Shown: positions 7,845 to 15,587, counted from the stretch's first letter. The stretch is 21,581 nucleotides of DNA from an uncultured Eubacteriales bacterium (GCA_900550585.1 URST01000030.1:1-21581); one strand, 5' to 3'. Program-made: numbers and translations. The notes: a model not told the origin generated them from the letters alone.

Positions 7845-10013
7845 TTATTCGCCGTCACGGCGCTTCCGGCGCAGCAGCGTCAGACCCGCCAGCGACGTGA
7901 CCGCCGTCACGGCGCAGACGCCGATACCGGCATCAAAGGTGGCAGGGCTGGCCTTGCCGCCCACGCTGTCGGCCGTTCTTCTCCGCCGGGGGATGATGGT
8001 GTCGGACTGGCTGATCTCCTTTGTCCCGTTGGCATCGGCAAAGTATTTGCCGCAGGCACTGCACTGCCAGTATTCGATGTGTCCGCTCACAAAGACGCCC
8101 GGCTCTTTGGCCGCCGTGCGCTTCAGGTCGTGGTTCCCGGCATCCTTCTGGCCGTAGGGCTGCCCGCACACGGCGCACACCGCACCGCTGGCGCAGGTAG
8201 CCGTGCCGCCGGTGTGGCCCGCAGCCCTGATGACCGCACCGCTCTGCAGCTTGACGCCGCAGCCCTTGCAGTAGGTGTCGCCGGTGTAGCCGTCCGCCGT
8301 ACAGGTGGCCGCCTTGGCGTTCTTCAACTCCGTGCCGCCCGTATGGTTGGCGGCGTCCTTGTCGCCGTAAGCCTTGCCGCAGTAGTCGCAGACCGCCCCG
8401 CTGGCGCAGGTGGCCGTGCCGCCCCCATGCTCGGTGGTCAGCTTCTGCCACGCCAGCACCGGCAGGCGCATATCGCTGCCGGACAGTCGCTTGCTGCCGC
8501 AGTCGGTATCCCACGGATGCTCACTGCGCCCCGCGATCAGTCCCGCCAGCACCGTGCCGTCGGCGAACGCCGCGGCGGTCCTGGCCGCCGCCTCGCCCAC
8601 CACGGTGTAGTCGCCGCCAGCGGCCTTATCCGCCGTGGTGTCCAGATAATAGCAGTTCTCAAGCCGGTAGCGCTCCGTAGCCAGGGTGTAATTCGGTATC
8701 ACTCTGCCCACGATGCCGCCGGTGCGATACACTCCTCCCTTTTTCAGGGCGCCCACATTGTAGCAGCTCCGGAAGGTAAGCGTTCCCGTGGGATCATCAT
8801 TACCCAGACTGGCCCACGCCGCGATACCGCCTGCATAGGCATAATCCTCTGCCTCGGAGCTTTTGATCTCACCGGCATTGTAGCAGTCGGCTATCAGTCC
8901 GACGCCGTTGATCTGGCCGATGATGCCGGCTCTCAGCGACTTGGCGGTCACGGTACCGAGATTGGCGCAGCCCGTGATGGTAAGGATGTCGGTCTGGTCT
9001 TGGGCGGTGAATATCCCCACAAGGCCGGCCGCCTCGCTGCTGGTCACTGCGGCGGCGTTGATGCAGTCGGTGATGGTGATGGTGCCTGTGCCGATCCCCA
9101 GAAGGCCGCCGCTATAGCTGCCGTCTGCGTGGGCGGCGGTGACGCTGCCCGTTATGGTTAGGTTCCTGAAAACCGCATTACACGCGCCTCCGAACAGGCC
9201 TGTATACGCCTCGCCGTTGTTGACATACAGGTTCCGGATGGCATATCCGCCGCCGTCAAAGGTGCCGCTGTACGGTTGCTGGATGCCCTGGTCCTGCCAG
9301 ATGCCTATGGGCGTCCAGAGCTGGTTCTCCAGGTCGATGTCCGCCGTCAGCACGGCGCAGGCAGCGGTGTTCTGCGTCCGGCCGTTCTTGCCGTTGACGA
9401 TGTCGCGGAACGCCTTCAGATCCTCTGCGTTGGAGATGCGGTAGGGATTGCTCTCCGTGCCGCTGCCCGGAACGACCTTGCGCCACTGGGCCTTGAGGGT
9501 CACCGCGTCGAGGACAGGCGCATCAAAACCATACGGCGTTCCGTTCTCAAGCCGCCAATCGACGAACTCGTACCCCTCTCTGGTGGGATCGCCGGGTCGG
9601 GACGCCGGCTGTCCCCGCAGCACCATCTGCGCCGCTATGTTGTCGCCGCCGTCGGTGTCGAACAGCACCATTGCCTTGGCGCTGTCATCGACGGTGCCCC
9701 TGTTCTCTATGCTGCCCTCAAACACCGTGCCGGACTGTCCTTCCGCACGGATGGTTCCTGCGTTGTACAGCACGCCCTTGTATCCGCTGCAGTCCGAAAC
9801 GCGGCCGCCGTTGGCGATCATGGTGCCCGCCCTGTCGTTGTACACACCGCCGCAGCCGTCGACAAACCCTCTGGACACGCAGCCCCGGATGCTGCCGCCG
9901 TTCATGGTAAACGTGCCGTTGTTGTACACGCCGGCGGTGCCTCTGTCACCTCGATTGGTGGTGCATCCCACGATATGACCGCCGTTCATGGTAAAGCTGG
10001 CGCCGCCGTTCAC
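7845..10013 (-). CDS. Surface protein, distal fragment: InlB, GLUG and Cys-pair repeats with wall anchor
   Basis: This 722-residue open frame follows the TGA, with a nominal GTG at 10013 and no convincing ribosome site. In order it shows NGG-type beta-helix repeats (TMNGG..I.GC), one InlB/Listeria-Bacteroides repeat (VLFDTDGG to VTLKAQW, about 115-178), GLUG-like segments (TGLFGG, SGGLLG, AGLVG, AGIIGQ, AGGIA, TGGIVG), then near-duplicate modules with GGTATCASGAVC and CxxCG pairs that may bind metal. The C terminus has SPATFDAGI, a hydrophobic span and LRRKRRDGE, resembling a sortase-type signal in which the TFDAGI-like motif replaces LPXTG; that assignment is inference. Without the upstream signal peptide this fragment would not be exported. 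Confidence 0.7.
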   Translation of the reverse strand: MNGGASFTMNGGHIVGCTTNRGDRGTAGVYNNGTFTMNGGSIRGCVSRGFVDGCGGVYNDRAGTMIANGGRVSDCSGYKGVLYNAGTIRAEGQSGTVFEGSIENRGTVDDSAKAMVLFDTDGGDNIAAQMVLRGQPASRPGDPTREGYEFVDWRLENGTPYGFDAPVLDAVTLKAQWRKVVPGSGTESNPYRISNAEDLKAFRDIVNGKNGRTQNTAACAVLTADIDLENQLWTPIGIWQDQGIQQPYSGTFDGGGYAIRNLYVNNGEAYTGLFGGACNAVFRNLTITGSVTAAHADGSYSGGLLGIGTGTITITDCINAAAVTSSEAAGLVGIFTAQDQTDILTITGCANLGTVTAKSLRAGIIGQINGVGLIADCYNAGEIKSSEAEDYAYAGGIAAWASLGNDDPTGTLTFRSCYNVGALKKGGVYRTGGIVGRVIPNYTLATERYRLENCYYLDTTADKAAGGDYTVVGEAAARTAAAFADGTVLAGLIAGRSEHPWDTDCGSKRLSGSDMRLPVLAWQKLTTEHGGGTATCASGAVCDYCGKAYGDKDAANHTGGTELKNAKAATCTADGYTGDTYCKGCGVKLQSGAVIRAAGHTGGTATCASGAVCAVCGQPYGQKDAGNHDLKRTAAKEPGVFVSGHIEYWQCSACGKYFADANGTKEISQSDTIIPRRRRTADSVGGKASPATFDAGIGVCAVTAVTSLAGLTLLRRKRRDGE

Positions 10014-10511
10014 TCACACCCCGGCAGCCTCGGCGTCCTGCGTGGGGGTAACGCCGCCGGTGATGACGCCGCCGCTGACGGAAAGGCCGCTGTCCGTGGC
10101 CGTGTCATCCCACGCCCACACGTCGCCGTTATTGGTGAAATAGTGGATCTTTTCGGGATCGCTGTCCTCCAGCGTCAGCGCCGCGCCGCTGGAGATGAAA
10201 AAGATGGTCGTGCTGCCGTTCCCCTGGAGCACATGACCGTTCAGATCCACGGTCAGAGTCCGCTCGACCACCAGTCGGCTGGTGATGCTGACATCCGCCG
10301 TCAGCGTCACCTTGTCCACATTGCTGTCGCGGATGGCGTCGTACAGCTCGTCTGCCGTGGCGGCTTTCCGCTCCACTGCGCCGGTGCCGCTCGCCTGCAC
10401 CGATACCCCGGCATCCTCGCCCACGGCGTAGTTCGCCGCCAGCACCTGCACCGGCAGCAGCGTCAGCGCCATGCACAGCGCCATCAGGGTGGAAATCATC
10501 CGTTTTCTCAT
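10014..10511 (-). CDS. Surface protein, N-terminal fragment with signal peptide
   Basis: The 165-aa product starts with a clear Sec signal peptide (MRKRMISTLMALCMALTLL, probable cleavage after VLA at about residue 25). It continues with the leading strands of a right-handed beta-helix type domain (ADELYDAIRDSNVDKVTLTADVSI, VDLNGHVLQG), as seen in bacterial parallel-beta surface proteins. It stops at the in-frame TGA, so alone it would be a short secreted fragment without a wall anchor. The ATG overlaps the tetR stop by ATGA, and translation is probably coupled to it. Confidence 0.7.
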   Translation of the reverse strand: MRKRMISTLMALCMALTLLPVQVLAANYAVGEDAGVSVQASGTGAVERKAATADELYDAIRDSNVDKVTLTADVSITSRLVVERTLTVDLNGHVLQGNGSTTIFFISSGAALTLEDSDPEKIHYFTNNGDVWAWDDTATDSGLSVSGGVITGGVTPTQDAEAAGV

Positions 10512-11224
10512 GCCTGCTCCTCCTTTTCCTCTGCGGGCATCTCGCCCAGATGGAAGTCGTACCGCATCTCCAGCGCGTGGAACAGCCGCTCCATGATGCG
10601 CTGGGCCACCGCCCGGATGTCCATGGTGCCCAGAAACGCCAGCACCCGCTGCAGCTCCTCCTCCGGCACCCTGTAACCCCGCAGGCTCAGTGTCAGAAAA
10701 CTCTCCAGCTTCTTCTCCAGCGGCAGCGTCTCATCGCAGGGCTTGGCCATATAGCCCCGCATCAGCCCCGCCGTCCCGATCTCCATGGCGTAGAAGTCCT
10801 CCGCCGTCAGCTCCGGCTGGTACGGCCCGAAGATGGCGTACAGCTCCCTGGCCGTCTCCCGGAAGATGTACTCCGACGCCTCCTGCTGGGAGTAGGCCTC
10901 GATGTAGATCTCCCGCAGGTTCTCGTTCAGCTCCGTCAGCGTCATCTGGATGGCCGTCTCCGCCGCGTAGACATACACCGGCGGCAGCTTCTCCCCGATG
11001 GCGGCCCGTGCCGCACCGAACTGGCTGGAGAACATGAAGGCCACCAGCTCTGTCAGTACGCCGTCCTTGGCCCGGAAAATGTTCTGAAAGCTGCTGTTGG
11101 ACACCCCCGCCCTGTGCACGATCTGCGCCACGGTGGTTTTCTTGTAGCCCTGCTCCAGAAACAGCTTGACGCATACGGCCAATATCCGCCGCTTCGCCGG
11201 CAGGCTCGCGTTGGTCAGCGCCAT
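10508..11224 (-). CDS. TetR/AcrR-family transcriptional regulator
   Basis: The 238-aa product has an N-terminal TetR helix-turn-helix: KRRILAVCVKLFLEQGYKKTTVAQIVHRAGVS and then NSSFQNIFRAKDGVL, the standard recognition-helix region. The rest (about 60-230) is an all-helical ligand/dimer domain with no recognised ligand. The ATG at 11224 is preferred over the GTG at 11233 because AAGGGGG (11233-11239) lies 8 nt before the ATG but overlaps the GTG. It shares a transcript with the surface-protein gene (ATGA overlap), so it most likely controls that gene and itself. A 16-nt palindrome sits at the expected transcription start. Confidence 0.9.
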   Translation of the reverse strand: MALTNASLPAKRRILAVCVKLFLEQGYKKTTVAQIVHRAGVSNSSFQNIFRAKDGVLTELVAFMFSSQFGAARAAIGEKLPPVYVYAAETAIQMTLTELNENLREIYIEAYSQQEASEYIFRETARELYAIFGPYQPELTAEDFYAMEIGTAGLMRGYMAKPCDETLPLEKKLESFLTLSLRGYRVPEEELQRVLAFLGTMDIRAVAQRIMERLFHALEMRYDFHLGEMPAEEKEEQA

Positions 11225-11232
11225 GTGGGCCA

Positions 11233-11239
11233 CCCCCTT
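11233..11239 (-). promoter_or_regulatory. Ribosome binding site deciding the tetR start
   Basis: On the minus strand AAGGGGG ends 8 nt before the ATG at 11224. It overlaps the alternative GTG at 11233, which rules that start out. Confidence 0.7.
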
Positions 11240-11248
11240 CTCTCTTGT

Positions 11249-11264
11249 ATGGCATGTGTGCCAT
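11249..11264. promoter_or_regulatory. Candidate TetR operator
   Basis: ATGGCA-TGTG-TGCCAT is a perfect 6-bp inverted repeat with a 4-nt spacer, placed directly downstream of the tetR -10 box and covering the expected transcription start. TetR proteins commonly bind short palindromes at their own promoter. The assignment rests on position and symmetry only. Confidence 0.5.
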
Positions 11265-11265
11265 C

Positions 11266-11295
11266 ATCATACCATATACCCGTCCGCGGGCGCAA
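11266..11295 (-). promoter_or_regulatory. Promoter of the tetR-surface protein operon
   Basis: On the minus strand TTGCGC (11290-11295) and TATGAT (11266-11271) are separated by 18 nt. The start codon is about 41 nt downstream, and the candidate operator abuts the -10 box. Confidence 0.6.
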
Positions 11296-11325
11296 GGGCT
11301 TTTACAAAATTTCCCGTTTTCCCGC

Positions 11326-11363
11326 AAAAAAGATCACCGCGCACAGCTTTGCTGTGCGCGGTG
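11326..11363 (-). terminator. Intrinsic terminator for leftward transcription from ptsH
   Basis: A 13-bp stem CACCGCGCACAGC (arms 11335-11347 and 11351-11363) with a 3-nt loop is followed on the minus strand by ATC and six Ts (11326-11331). It probably ends the ptsH transcript before the tetR promoter. The hairpin is one of two identical copies. Confidence 0.75.
11332..11363. repeat. 32-bp palindromic repeat, copy 1
   Basis: GATCACCGCGCACAGC, TTT, GCTGTGCGCGGTG. It is identical to 11554-11585. This copy has a T-tract on its minus-strand side and so can terminate transcription. Confidence 0.9.
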
Positions 11364-11415
11364 CCCGGGCTGCCTGAGACCACCCGGCTGCATGCATCGG
11401 AGGGAAGGATAGTGT

Positions 11416-11553
11416 GAAAGGGAACCGTCAGGGTTCCCTTTCGCGTTCAGTCGCCCGCCGCAGCGGCCAAAATGGCAAAATAAAGTGCTGTGTTTATTTT
11501 GCCATTTTGTGTTCAGCTTGTCAAAAAGTCCGTTTGGACTTTCCTGACAAGCT
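11416..11553. repeat. Three further hairpins between the two palindromic repeats
   Basis: Arms 11416-11426/11432-11442 (GAAAGGGAACC, perfect, 5-nt loop); arms 11468-11484/11493-11509 (core AAAATGGCAAAATAAA, perfect, 8-nt loop); arms 11515-11531/11536-11553 (AGCTTGTC and AAGTCC cores with a small internal bulge, GTTT loop). There is no ORF with a ribosome site. With the two 32-bp palindromes this makes five hairpins in about 250 bp. It may be a mosaic of interspersed palindromic elements or structured 3' RNA of the ptsH transcript. Confidence 0.75.
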
Positions 11554-11585
11554 GATCACCGCGCACAGCTTTGCTGTGCGCGGTG
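11554..11585. repeat. 32-bp palindromic repeat, copy 2
   Basis: A perfect copy of 11332-11363, 222 bp away and in the same orientation. It lies just beyond the ptsH stop and lacks an adjacent T-tract on either strand, so it would be a weaker terminator than copy 1. Confidence 0.9.
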
Positions 11586-11599
11586 TCGTTCTTGTCGTG

Positions 11600-11863
11600 T
11601 TATTCCCCGATCTGATTCTCGATCAGGTCGGCCAGTGCGTCCACGGCCTCCTTCTCGTCGGCGCCGTCGGCGATCAGCGTGATGGCGGTGCCCTGCACGA
11701 TACCGAGACTCAGCACGCCCAGCAGGCTCTTGGCGTTGACGCGGCGCTCCTCCTTCTCCACCCAGATGCCGCTCTTGAACTCGTTGGCCTTCTGGATAAA
11801 GTAGGTGGCGGGTCTGGCGTGCAGACCGACTTCATTCTTGACAGTGATTTCCCGTGTATACAT
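11600..11863 (-). CDS. ptsH: HPr phosphocarrier protein of the sugar phosphotransferase system
   Basis: HPr passes phosphate from Enzyme I to sugar-specific EIIA proteins. In Firmicutes its Ser46-phosphorylated form is a co-effector of CcpA. The 87-aa product is full length: GLHARPA places the phosphorylated His at residue 15, and VNAKSLLGVLSLGI places the regulatory Ser at 46. Having His15 argues against the Crh paralogue, which lacks it. The ATG at 11863 has AAGGAGT 8 nt upstream and its own strong promoter. No ptsI lies alongside, so it is an isolated gene, and a second HPr elsewhere cannot be excluded. Confidence 0.95.
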   Translation of the reverse strand: MYTREITVKNEVGLHARPATYFIQKANEFKSGIWVEKEERRVNAKSLLGVLSLGIVQGTAITLIADGADEKEAVDALADLIENQIGE

Positions 11864-11928
11864 GGAACAGCACTCCTTATGCAGTAATTTTTTCAGAAAC
11901 GGTGAAAAAGGTCACTTACAGCATTTCT

Positions 11929-11957
11929 ATTATACCGAAAGTGCCGCCGTAATGCAA
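11929..11957 (-). promoter_or_regulatory. Strong sigma-A promoter of ptsH
   Basis: TTGCAT (11952-11957), a 17-nt spacer and a perfect TATAAT (11929-11934) on the minus strand. The leader is about 60 nt. A short palindrome, CAATGCCCATTG, touches the -35 box and could be an operator, but nothing supports this beyond symmetry. Confidence 0.85.
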
Positions 11958-12034
11958 TGGGCATTGATACGAAATTTGTATCGCCCCCCGTGTATTTCCC
12001 CCGCCGATTCGTCGAATTAGACAAACTTCGCCGG

Positions 12035-14437
12035 TCATTTCAGCTCCACCACGGTCACACCGGCCTCGCCCTCGCCGTACCGGCCCAGCCGGAAGCTCTT
12101 GACGGCCCGGTTTTTCTTCAGCATCTGGTGAACAGCGGCACGCAGGGCACCGGTGCCCTTGCCGTGAATGATGGTGACGGTGCCCAGCTTGGCCCGCTGG
12201 GCCGCGTCCAGATAGTTCTCCACCACGCTCTCGGCCTCCAGCGTCTCCAGCCCCCGGATGTCCAGCTCGGCGGAGGCCCGTGCCCCGGTGCTGATCTGCA
12301 CCGGGCCGGAGCCGGCAGAGCGGGCCTTGGCGGCCTGCTTTTTCTTCTCCTCGATCTCCTCCGCCGTCTCCAGCAGCCGCACCTGGGCGGCCTTGACGGT
12401 CATTTTCATCTTCCCCGCCTGCAAGAGCAGGGTGCCGTCGCCGTTGACGGCCAGCACCGCCGCAGCCGTCCGGACACCGGCCAGCTCCACCGTGTCGCCT
12501 GCGGCGATGGGGCGGCTGGGCACGGGGATAGGCTCCGGCGTCTCGTCGTGCTGGTGCAGGGCCGCCTCCGCCTCCTTCAGGCGGCGGCGCACGTCGGCCT
12601 TGCCGTCGTTTACCGTCTGATAGTCGGCGCGCTGCTGCTGTTTGCGGAGCTGGTCCAGCTCGGCGAACACCTGCTCCGCCTGCTGCTGGGCCTGCCGCAC
12701 AATGCGCCGGGCCTCGGCCTCGCCCTTGGTGCGGGCGTTGTCCTTGGCCTTCTCCATCTGCTCCCGGAACGTCCGGGCCTTGCGGGCGTCCTCCTCCCGC
12801 TGCTGCCACAGGCGGTCCGCCTCGTTCTGGGCCTTTTCCAGCCGCTGACGCTTCTCCTCCAGCTGGGTCAGCACGTCCTCGAACCGCACGGATTCGCTGT
12901 CCATCTGGGCCTTGGCGGCCTCGATGACGCTCTCGTCCAGTCCCAGCCGCCGGGAGATGGCAAAGGCGTTGGACTTGCCGGGAATGCCGATCAGCAGCCG
13001 GTAGGTGGGGCGCAGAGTCTGCACATCGAACTCACAGCTGGCGTTTTCCACCCCCGCCGTGGTCATGGCAAAGGTTTTCAGTTCCGCGTAGTGGGTGGTG
13101 GCCGCCGTCAGCGCCCCCTTGCCCCGCACGTCCTGGATGATGGCGATGGCCAGCGCCGCGCCCTCCACCGGGTCGGTGCCGGCGCCCAGCTCGTCGAACA
13201 GGATCAGGCTCCGATCATCGGCCTGCTTCAGGATCTCCACAGTGTTGGCCATGTGGGCCGAGAACGTGGACAGGCTCTGCTCGATGCTCTGCTCGTCGCC
13301 CACGTCCGCCAGAATGCGGTCGAACACCTGCACGGCGCTCTGGTCCCCGGCGGGGATGTGCAGGCCGCACTGGGCCATCAGGCTCAGAAGGCCGATGGTC
13401 TTGAGGGTCACGGTCTTACCGCCGGTGTTGGGGCCGGTGATGACCAGCGTATCGAACCGCCCGCCTAACTCCACCGTCACCGGCACGGCCTTGGCCTGAT
13501 CCAGCAGGGGGTGCCGCGCCCGCTTCAGGTCGATGCCGCCGCGCTTGCGCACCAGCGGCCGCCCCGCGTCCATGGCATAGCTCAGCTGTGCCCGGGCAAA
13601 CACGGCGTCCAGCTGCACCAGCACGTCGTAGTTGTAGAGGATCGTCTCCCGCTGGGCGGCACACTCCCCGGACAGGATGCGCAGGATGCGGTCGATCTCC
13701 TTGTCCTCCTTGGCCTGCAGCTCCTTCATCTCGTTGTTGGCCTGCACCACGCCCATAGGCTCCACGAACAGCGTGGCCCCGGAGGAGGACACATCGTGCA
13801 CCAGACCCGGCAGACTGCCCTTGCACTCCGCCTTCACCGGCACCACGAACCGCCCGTCCCGCTGGGTGATCAGGGCCTCCTGCAGCACCTTGGCGTAGGA
13901 CGGCGAGGAGATGATGCGCTGCAGGATCTGGCGTCCCTTGGTGGCCGCCACCCGCATCTGCCGCCGGATGTCCGCCAGCTCGGGGCTGGCGGTGTCGGCG
14001 ATGGTCTCCTCGTCCAGAATGGCGCCGCGGATGCGGTCCTCCAGATATTTGTTGGGCCGCAGGGCGGAGAACAGCCGGTCGATGGCCGTCGGCTCACCCT
14101 GCCGCTCCGCGTCGTAGTCGCTGACCCGCCGTGTGGCTGTCAGCACCCCGGCGATGTCCAGCAGCTCTCGGGTATTCAGCATGCCGCCATGGTCAGCGCG
14201 GTTCAGCGGCTGCGCCACATCCTTCACCCCTGTGAAGGACGGGCTGCCGTGAAGCCCCAGCCGTGCCTTGGCCGCGTCCGTCTCGTCCAGCAGATGGCTG
14301 ACCGTCTCGGGATCGGTGGAGGGCCGCAGCCGGCGGCACCGCTCCTTGGCCTCGTCGCTGACGGCCCGCTGTGCCAGCATCTCCAGCACGGCGGGCAGCT
14401 CCAGCGTCCGCATGGATTTTTCAAATAAATCGCTCAT
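12035..14437 (-). CDS. mutS2: MutS2-type ATPase/endonuclease (Smr domain)
   Basis: MutS2 is a MutS homologue without the mismatch-recognition domain. It acts on branched DNA and restrains recombination, and in B. subtilis it has also been linked to rescue of collided ribosomes. The 800-aa product has the MutS core and clamp region, Walker A GPNTGGKT (335-342), the ABC-type LILFDELGAGTDP Walker B, and a long charged coiled coil (about 515-640). The Smr nuclease domain is at 724-800, with LDIRG and HGKGTG. The length is normal. The ATG at 14437 has GAGG 8 nt upstream and is 15 nt after the recO stop, so the genes are co-transcribed with yqzL. No obvious terminator follows. Confidence 0.97.
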   Translation of the reverse strand: MSDLFEKSMRTLELPAVLEMLAQRAVSDEAKERCRRLRPSTDPETVSHLLDETDAAKARLGLHGSPSFTGVKDVAQPLNRADHGGMLNTRELLDIAGVLTATRRVSDYDAERQGEPTAIDRLFSALRPNKYLEDRIRGAILDEETIADTASPELADIRRQMRVAATKGRQILQRIISSPSYAKVLQEALITQRDGRFVVPVKAECKGSLPGLVHDVSSSGATLFVEPMGVVQANNEMKELQAKEDKEIDRILRILSGECAAQRETILYNYDVLVQLDAVFARAQLSYAMDAGRPLVRKRGGIDLKRARHPLLDQAKAVPVTVELGGRFDTLVITGPNTGGKTVTLKTIGLLSLMAQCGLHIPAGDQSAVQVFDRILADVGDEQSIEQSLSTFSAHMANTVEILKQADDRSLILFDELGAGTDPVEGAALAIAIIQDVRGKGALTAATTHYAELKTFAMTTAGVENASCEFDVQTLRPTYRLLIGIPGKSNAFAISRRLGLDESVIEAAKAQMDSESVRFEDVLTQLEEKRQRLEKAQNEADRLWQQREEDARKARTFREQMEKAKDNARTKGEAEARRIVRQAQQQAEQVFAELDQLRKQQQRADYQTVNDGKADVRRRLKEAEAALHQHDETPEPIPVPSRPIAAGDTVELAGVRTAAAVLAVNGDGTLLLQAGKMKMTVKAAQVRLLETAEEIEEKKKQAAKARSAGSGPVQISTGARASAELDIRGLETLEAESVVENYLDAAQRAKLGTVTIIHGKGTGALRAAVHQMLKKNRAVKSFRLGRYGEGEAGVTVVELK

Positions 14438-14452
14438 ATGTATGTCCTCATA

Positions 14453-15205
14453 TTATCCCAGAAGGGATTTGTAGTAGTCCAGTGTCCGGAAGCTCCGCTC
14501 CAGCTGGCTGGCGGCGAAAGCCTCTCCCGCGTGATCCAGCTCCCGCAGCGCCGTCGGCTCCAGCGTGAAGCTGTACAGCTTCCGTCCGTCGCAGTACAGC
14601 ACATGCCGCAGCGCCGCCAGCCCCGCCGCCGTCAGCGGCATGCTCAGCCCGCCGGGCCGTTTGCACCCGCCGCAATGCACCACGCCGTGTACCACATCCA
14701 GCATGGGCGCCTCCGGCTCCTCCCGGCCGCACACGGCGCACCCCGATGCCAGCGGCTCGAATCCCGCCAGCGCCAGCAGCCGGAACTGGTACGCCGCCTT
14801 CACCAGCCGCGGCTCCTTGCCAAGATAGCACAGGGCGTACAGCGCGTTCAGCAGCAGCGACAGGATCTCCGGCGCCGCCGTCTCCTCGGCGCACACCGCC
14901 TCCGCCAGCTCCGTGAAATAGGACGCCAGCGCCAGCAGCACGATGTCCTGCCGCACGCCGTCGAACAGCTCCACCGTGGAGGCCTCGTCCAGCATGTACC
15001 AGTTTCCCCGCCTGTACAGCGTCAGCTCCGAGTAGGCCAGCAGCTGACAGGCGGCGGCAATGCGGCTGTTTTTCCGCCGCGCGCCCCGTGCGATAAGGGG
15101 GATCTTCCCCATGTCCGGCGTCAGCACCGTCAGGATCTTGTCCGCTTCTTTTGTCTCCGTGACCCGCAGCACCAGGCCGGTGGTCACTGTTTTTCCGTTT
15201 TGCAT
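14453..15205 (-). CDS. recO: DNA repair protein RecO
   Basis: RecO anneals ssDNA and, with RecR, loads RecA in gap repair. The 250-aa product has the N-terminal OB fold (TGLVLRVTETKEADKILTVL, then IARGARRKNS) and the zinc site made by Cys156/Cys159 and Cys178/Cys181. It ends SFRTLDYYKSLLG. The ATG at 15205 was chosen over the longer frame because the family starts near here. AGGAGG at 15210-15215 leaves only 4 nt of spacing, tight, so re-initiation from the overlapping yqzL may help. The start lies inside yqzL in another frame. Confidence 0.95.
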   Translation of the reverse strand: MQNGKTVTTGLVLRVTETKEADKILTVLTPDMGKIPLIARGARRKNSRIAAACQLLAYSELTLYRRGNWYMLDEASTVELFDGVRQDIVLLALASYFTELAEAVCAEETAAPEILSLLLNALYALCYLGKEPRLVKAAYQFRLLALAGFEPLASGCAVCGREEPEAPMLDVVHGVVHCGGCKRPGGLSMPLTAAGLAALRHVLYCDGRKLYSFTLEPTALRELDHAGEAFAASQLERSFRTLDYYKSLLG

Positions 15206-15282
15206 ACCGCCTCCTGTTGGCCGCGCCACAGCAGATACGCCTCCGGTGCGCCGGTGTCGCAGAACAGCTCCCAGTAATCCAT
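15184..15282 (-). CDS. yqzL: YqzL-family small protein
   Basis: A 32-codon ORF beginning MDYWELFCDTGAPEAYLLWR and ending at TGA 15184-15186. The W.LF..TG....YLL pattern and the position directly before recO match B. subtilis YqzL, a small protein of unknown function encoded between era and recO. GGGAGGTG at 15289-15296 is 6 nt before the ATG, a strong site. The gene overlaps the recO start by 22 nt and contains the recO ribosome site, so it may act partly as a leader ORF for recO. The era gene is not upstream here; a repeat mosaic takes that place. Confidence 0.8.
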   Translation of the reverse strand: MDYWELFCDTGAPEAYLLWRGQQEAVCKTEKQ

Positions 15283-15324
15283 GGCCGTCACCTCCCTGCC
15301 ATTAGCATGGAGGCCCGCAGCGGA

Positions 15325-15333
15325 ATTATCACA
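15325..15333 (-). promoter_or_regulatory. Possible extended -10 promoter of yqzL-recO-mutS2
   Basis: On the minus strand TGTGATAAT fits an extended -10 element about 42 nt before the yqzL ATG. No acceptable -35 is seen. It is offered because the operon needs a promoter between the repeat mosaic and yqzL. Confidence 0.35.
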
Positions 15334-15401
15334 GGGAATGATTGGTGTCGGTTTCTATTTGACCGCCCGCGGCAGAGGATGTTTCGCTCTCCGGAGCGAC
15401 C

Positions 15402-15587
15402 CACTTTTGCCAGCAGCGGCAAAAGTGGGCAAAAACGCCGTTCAAACCTGCGGTTTAAATATCCGCCCGCGCCCCGCACACTGTGCCTTGCTGTTCTGCG
15501 TTCCACACGAATGCAGCAAAGCGAAAACCACCCGAAATGTGGCATTGACCTGCGTCTATCCCCGCTGCCGCTGAAGATGCAAAATGT
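15402..15587. repeat. Interspersed repeat, copy A
   Basis: A 186-bp unit that aligns at equal length with 21314-21499. Two long blocks are nearly identical: one around AAAAACGCCGTTCAAACC and one from GCAAAGCGAAAACCACC through to the CCCCGCTGCCGCTGA end. The centre is more diverged. It is in direct orientation with copy B, about 5.9 kb apart across the aro operon. Confidence 0.88.

Larger units (their letters stand above)
7845..10511 (-). pseudogene. Secreted repeat-rich surface protein split by an in-frame TGA
   Basis: Frame and content continue across a TGA at 10014-10016. The first part supplies a signal peptide and the start of the repeat region; the second supplies the remaining repeats and the wall anchor. 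Restored, the protein would be about 888 residues, a normal architecture for Clostridia surface adhesins. The codon sits where the flanking protein reads AAGV-stop-VNGGASFTMNGG; similar repeats elsewhere in the protein read GVYNNGTFTMNGG, so a Tyr or Cys codon was probably lost by one change. Possible explanations are a real nonsense mutation, phase-variable loss in this strain, read-through, or a sequencing error. The ATG at 10511 overlaps the tetR stop (ATGA). Confidence 0.75.

Noticed and set aside
10014..10016. TGA as selenocysteine or a reassigned codon
   Set aside because: No selenoenzyme context and no convincing SECIS-like hairpin noticed just after it; TGA is used as a normal stop throughout (folA, recG, uvrC, aro genes).
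7839..10676. Long plus-strand frames opposite the surface protein
   Set aside because: The minus strand has the signal peptide, repeats and anchor; the plus frames are composition artefacts.
11332..11585. Pair of identical palindromes as a CRISPR array
   Set aside because: Only two copies, a 190-bp gap filled by other hairpins, and no cas genes.
11957..13468. 503-codon plus-strand frame over mutS2
   Set aside because: Antisense shadow of a complete MutS2.
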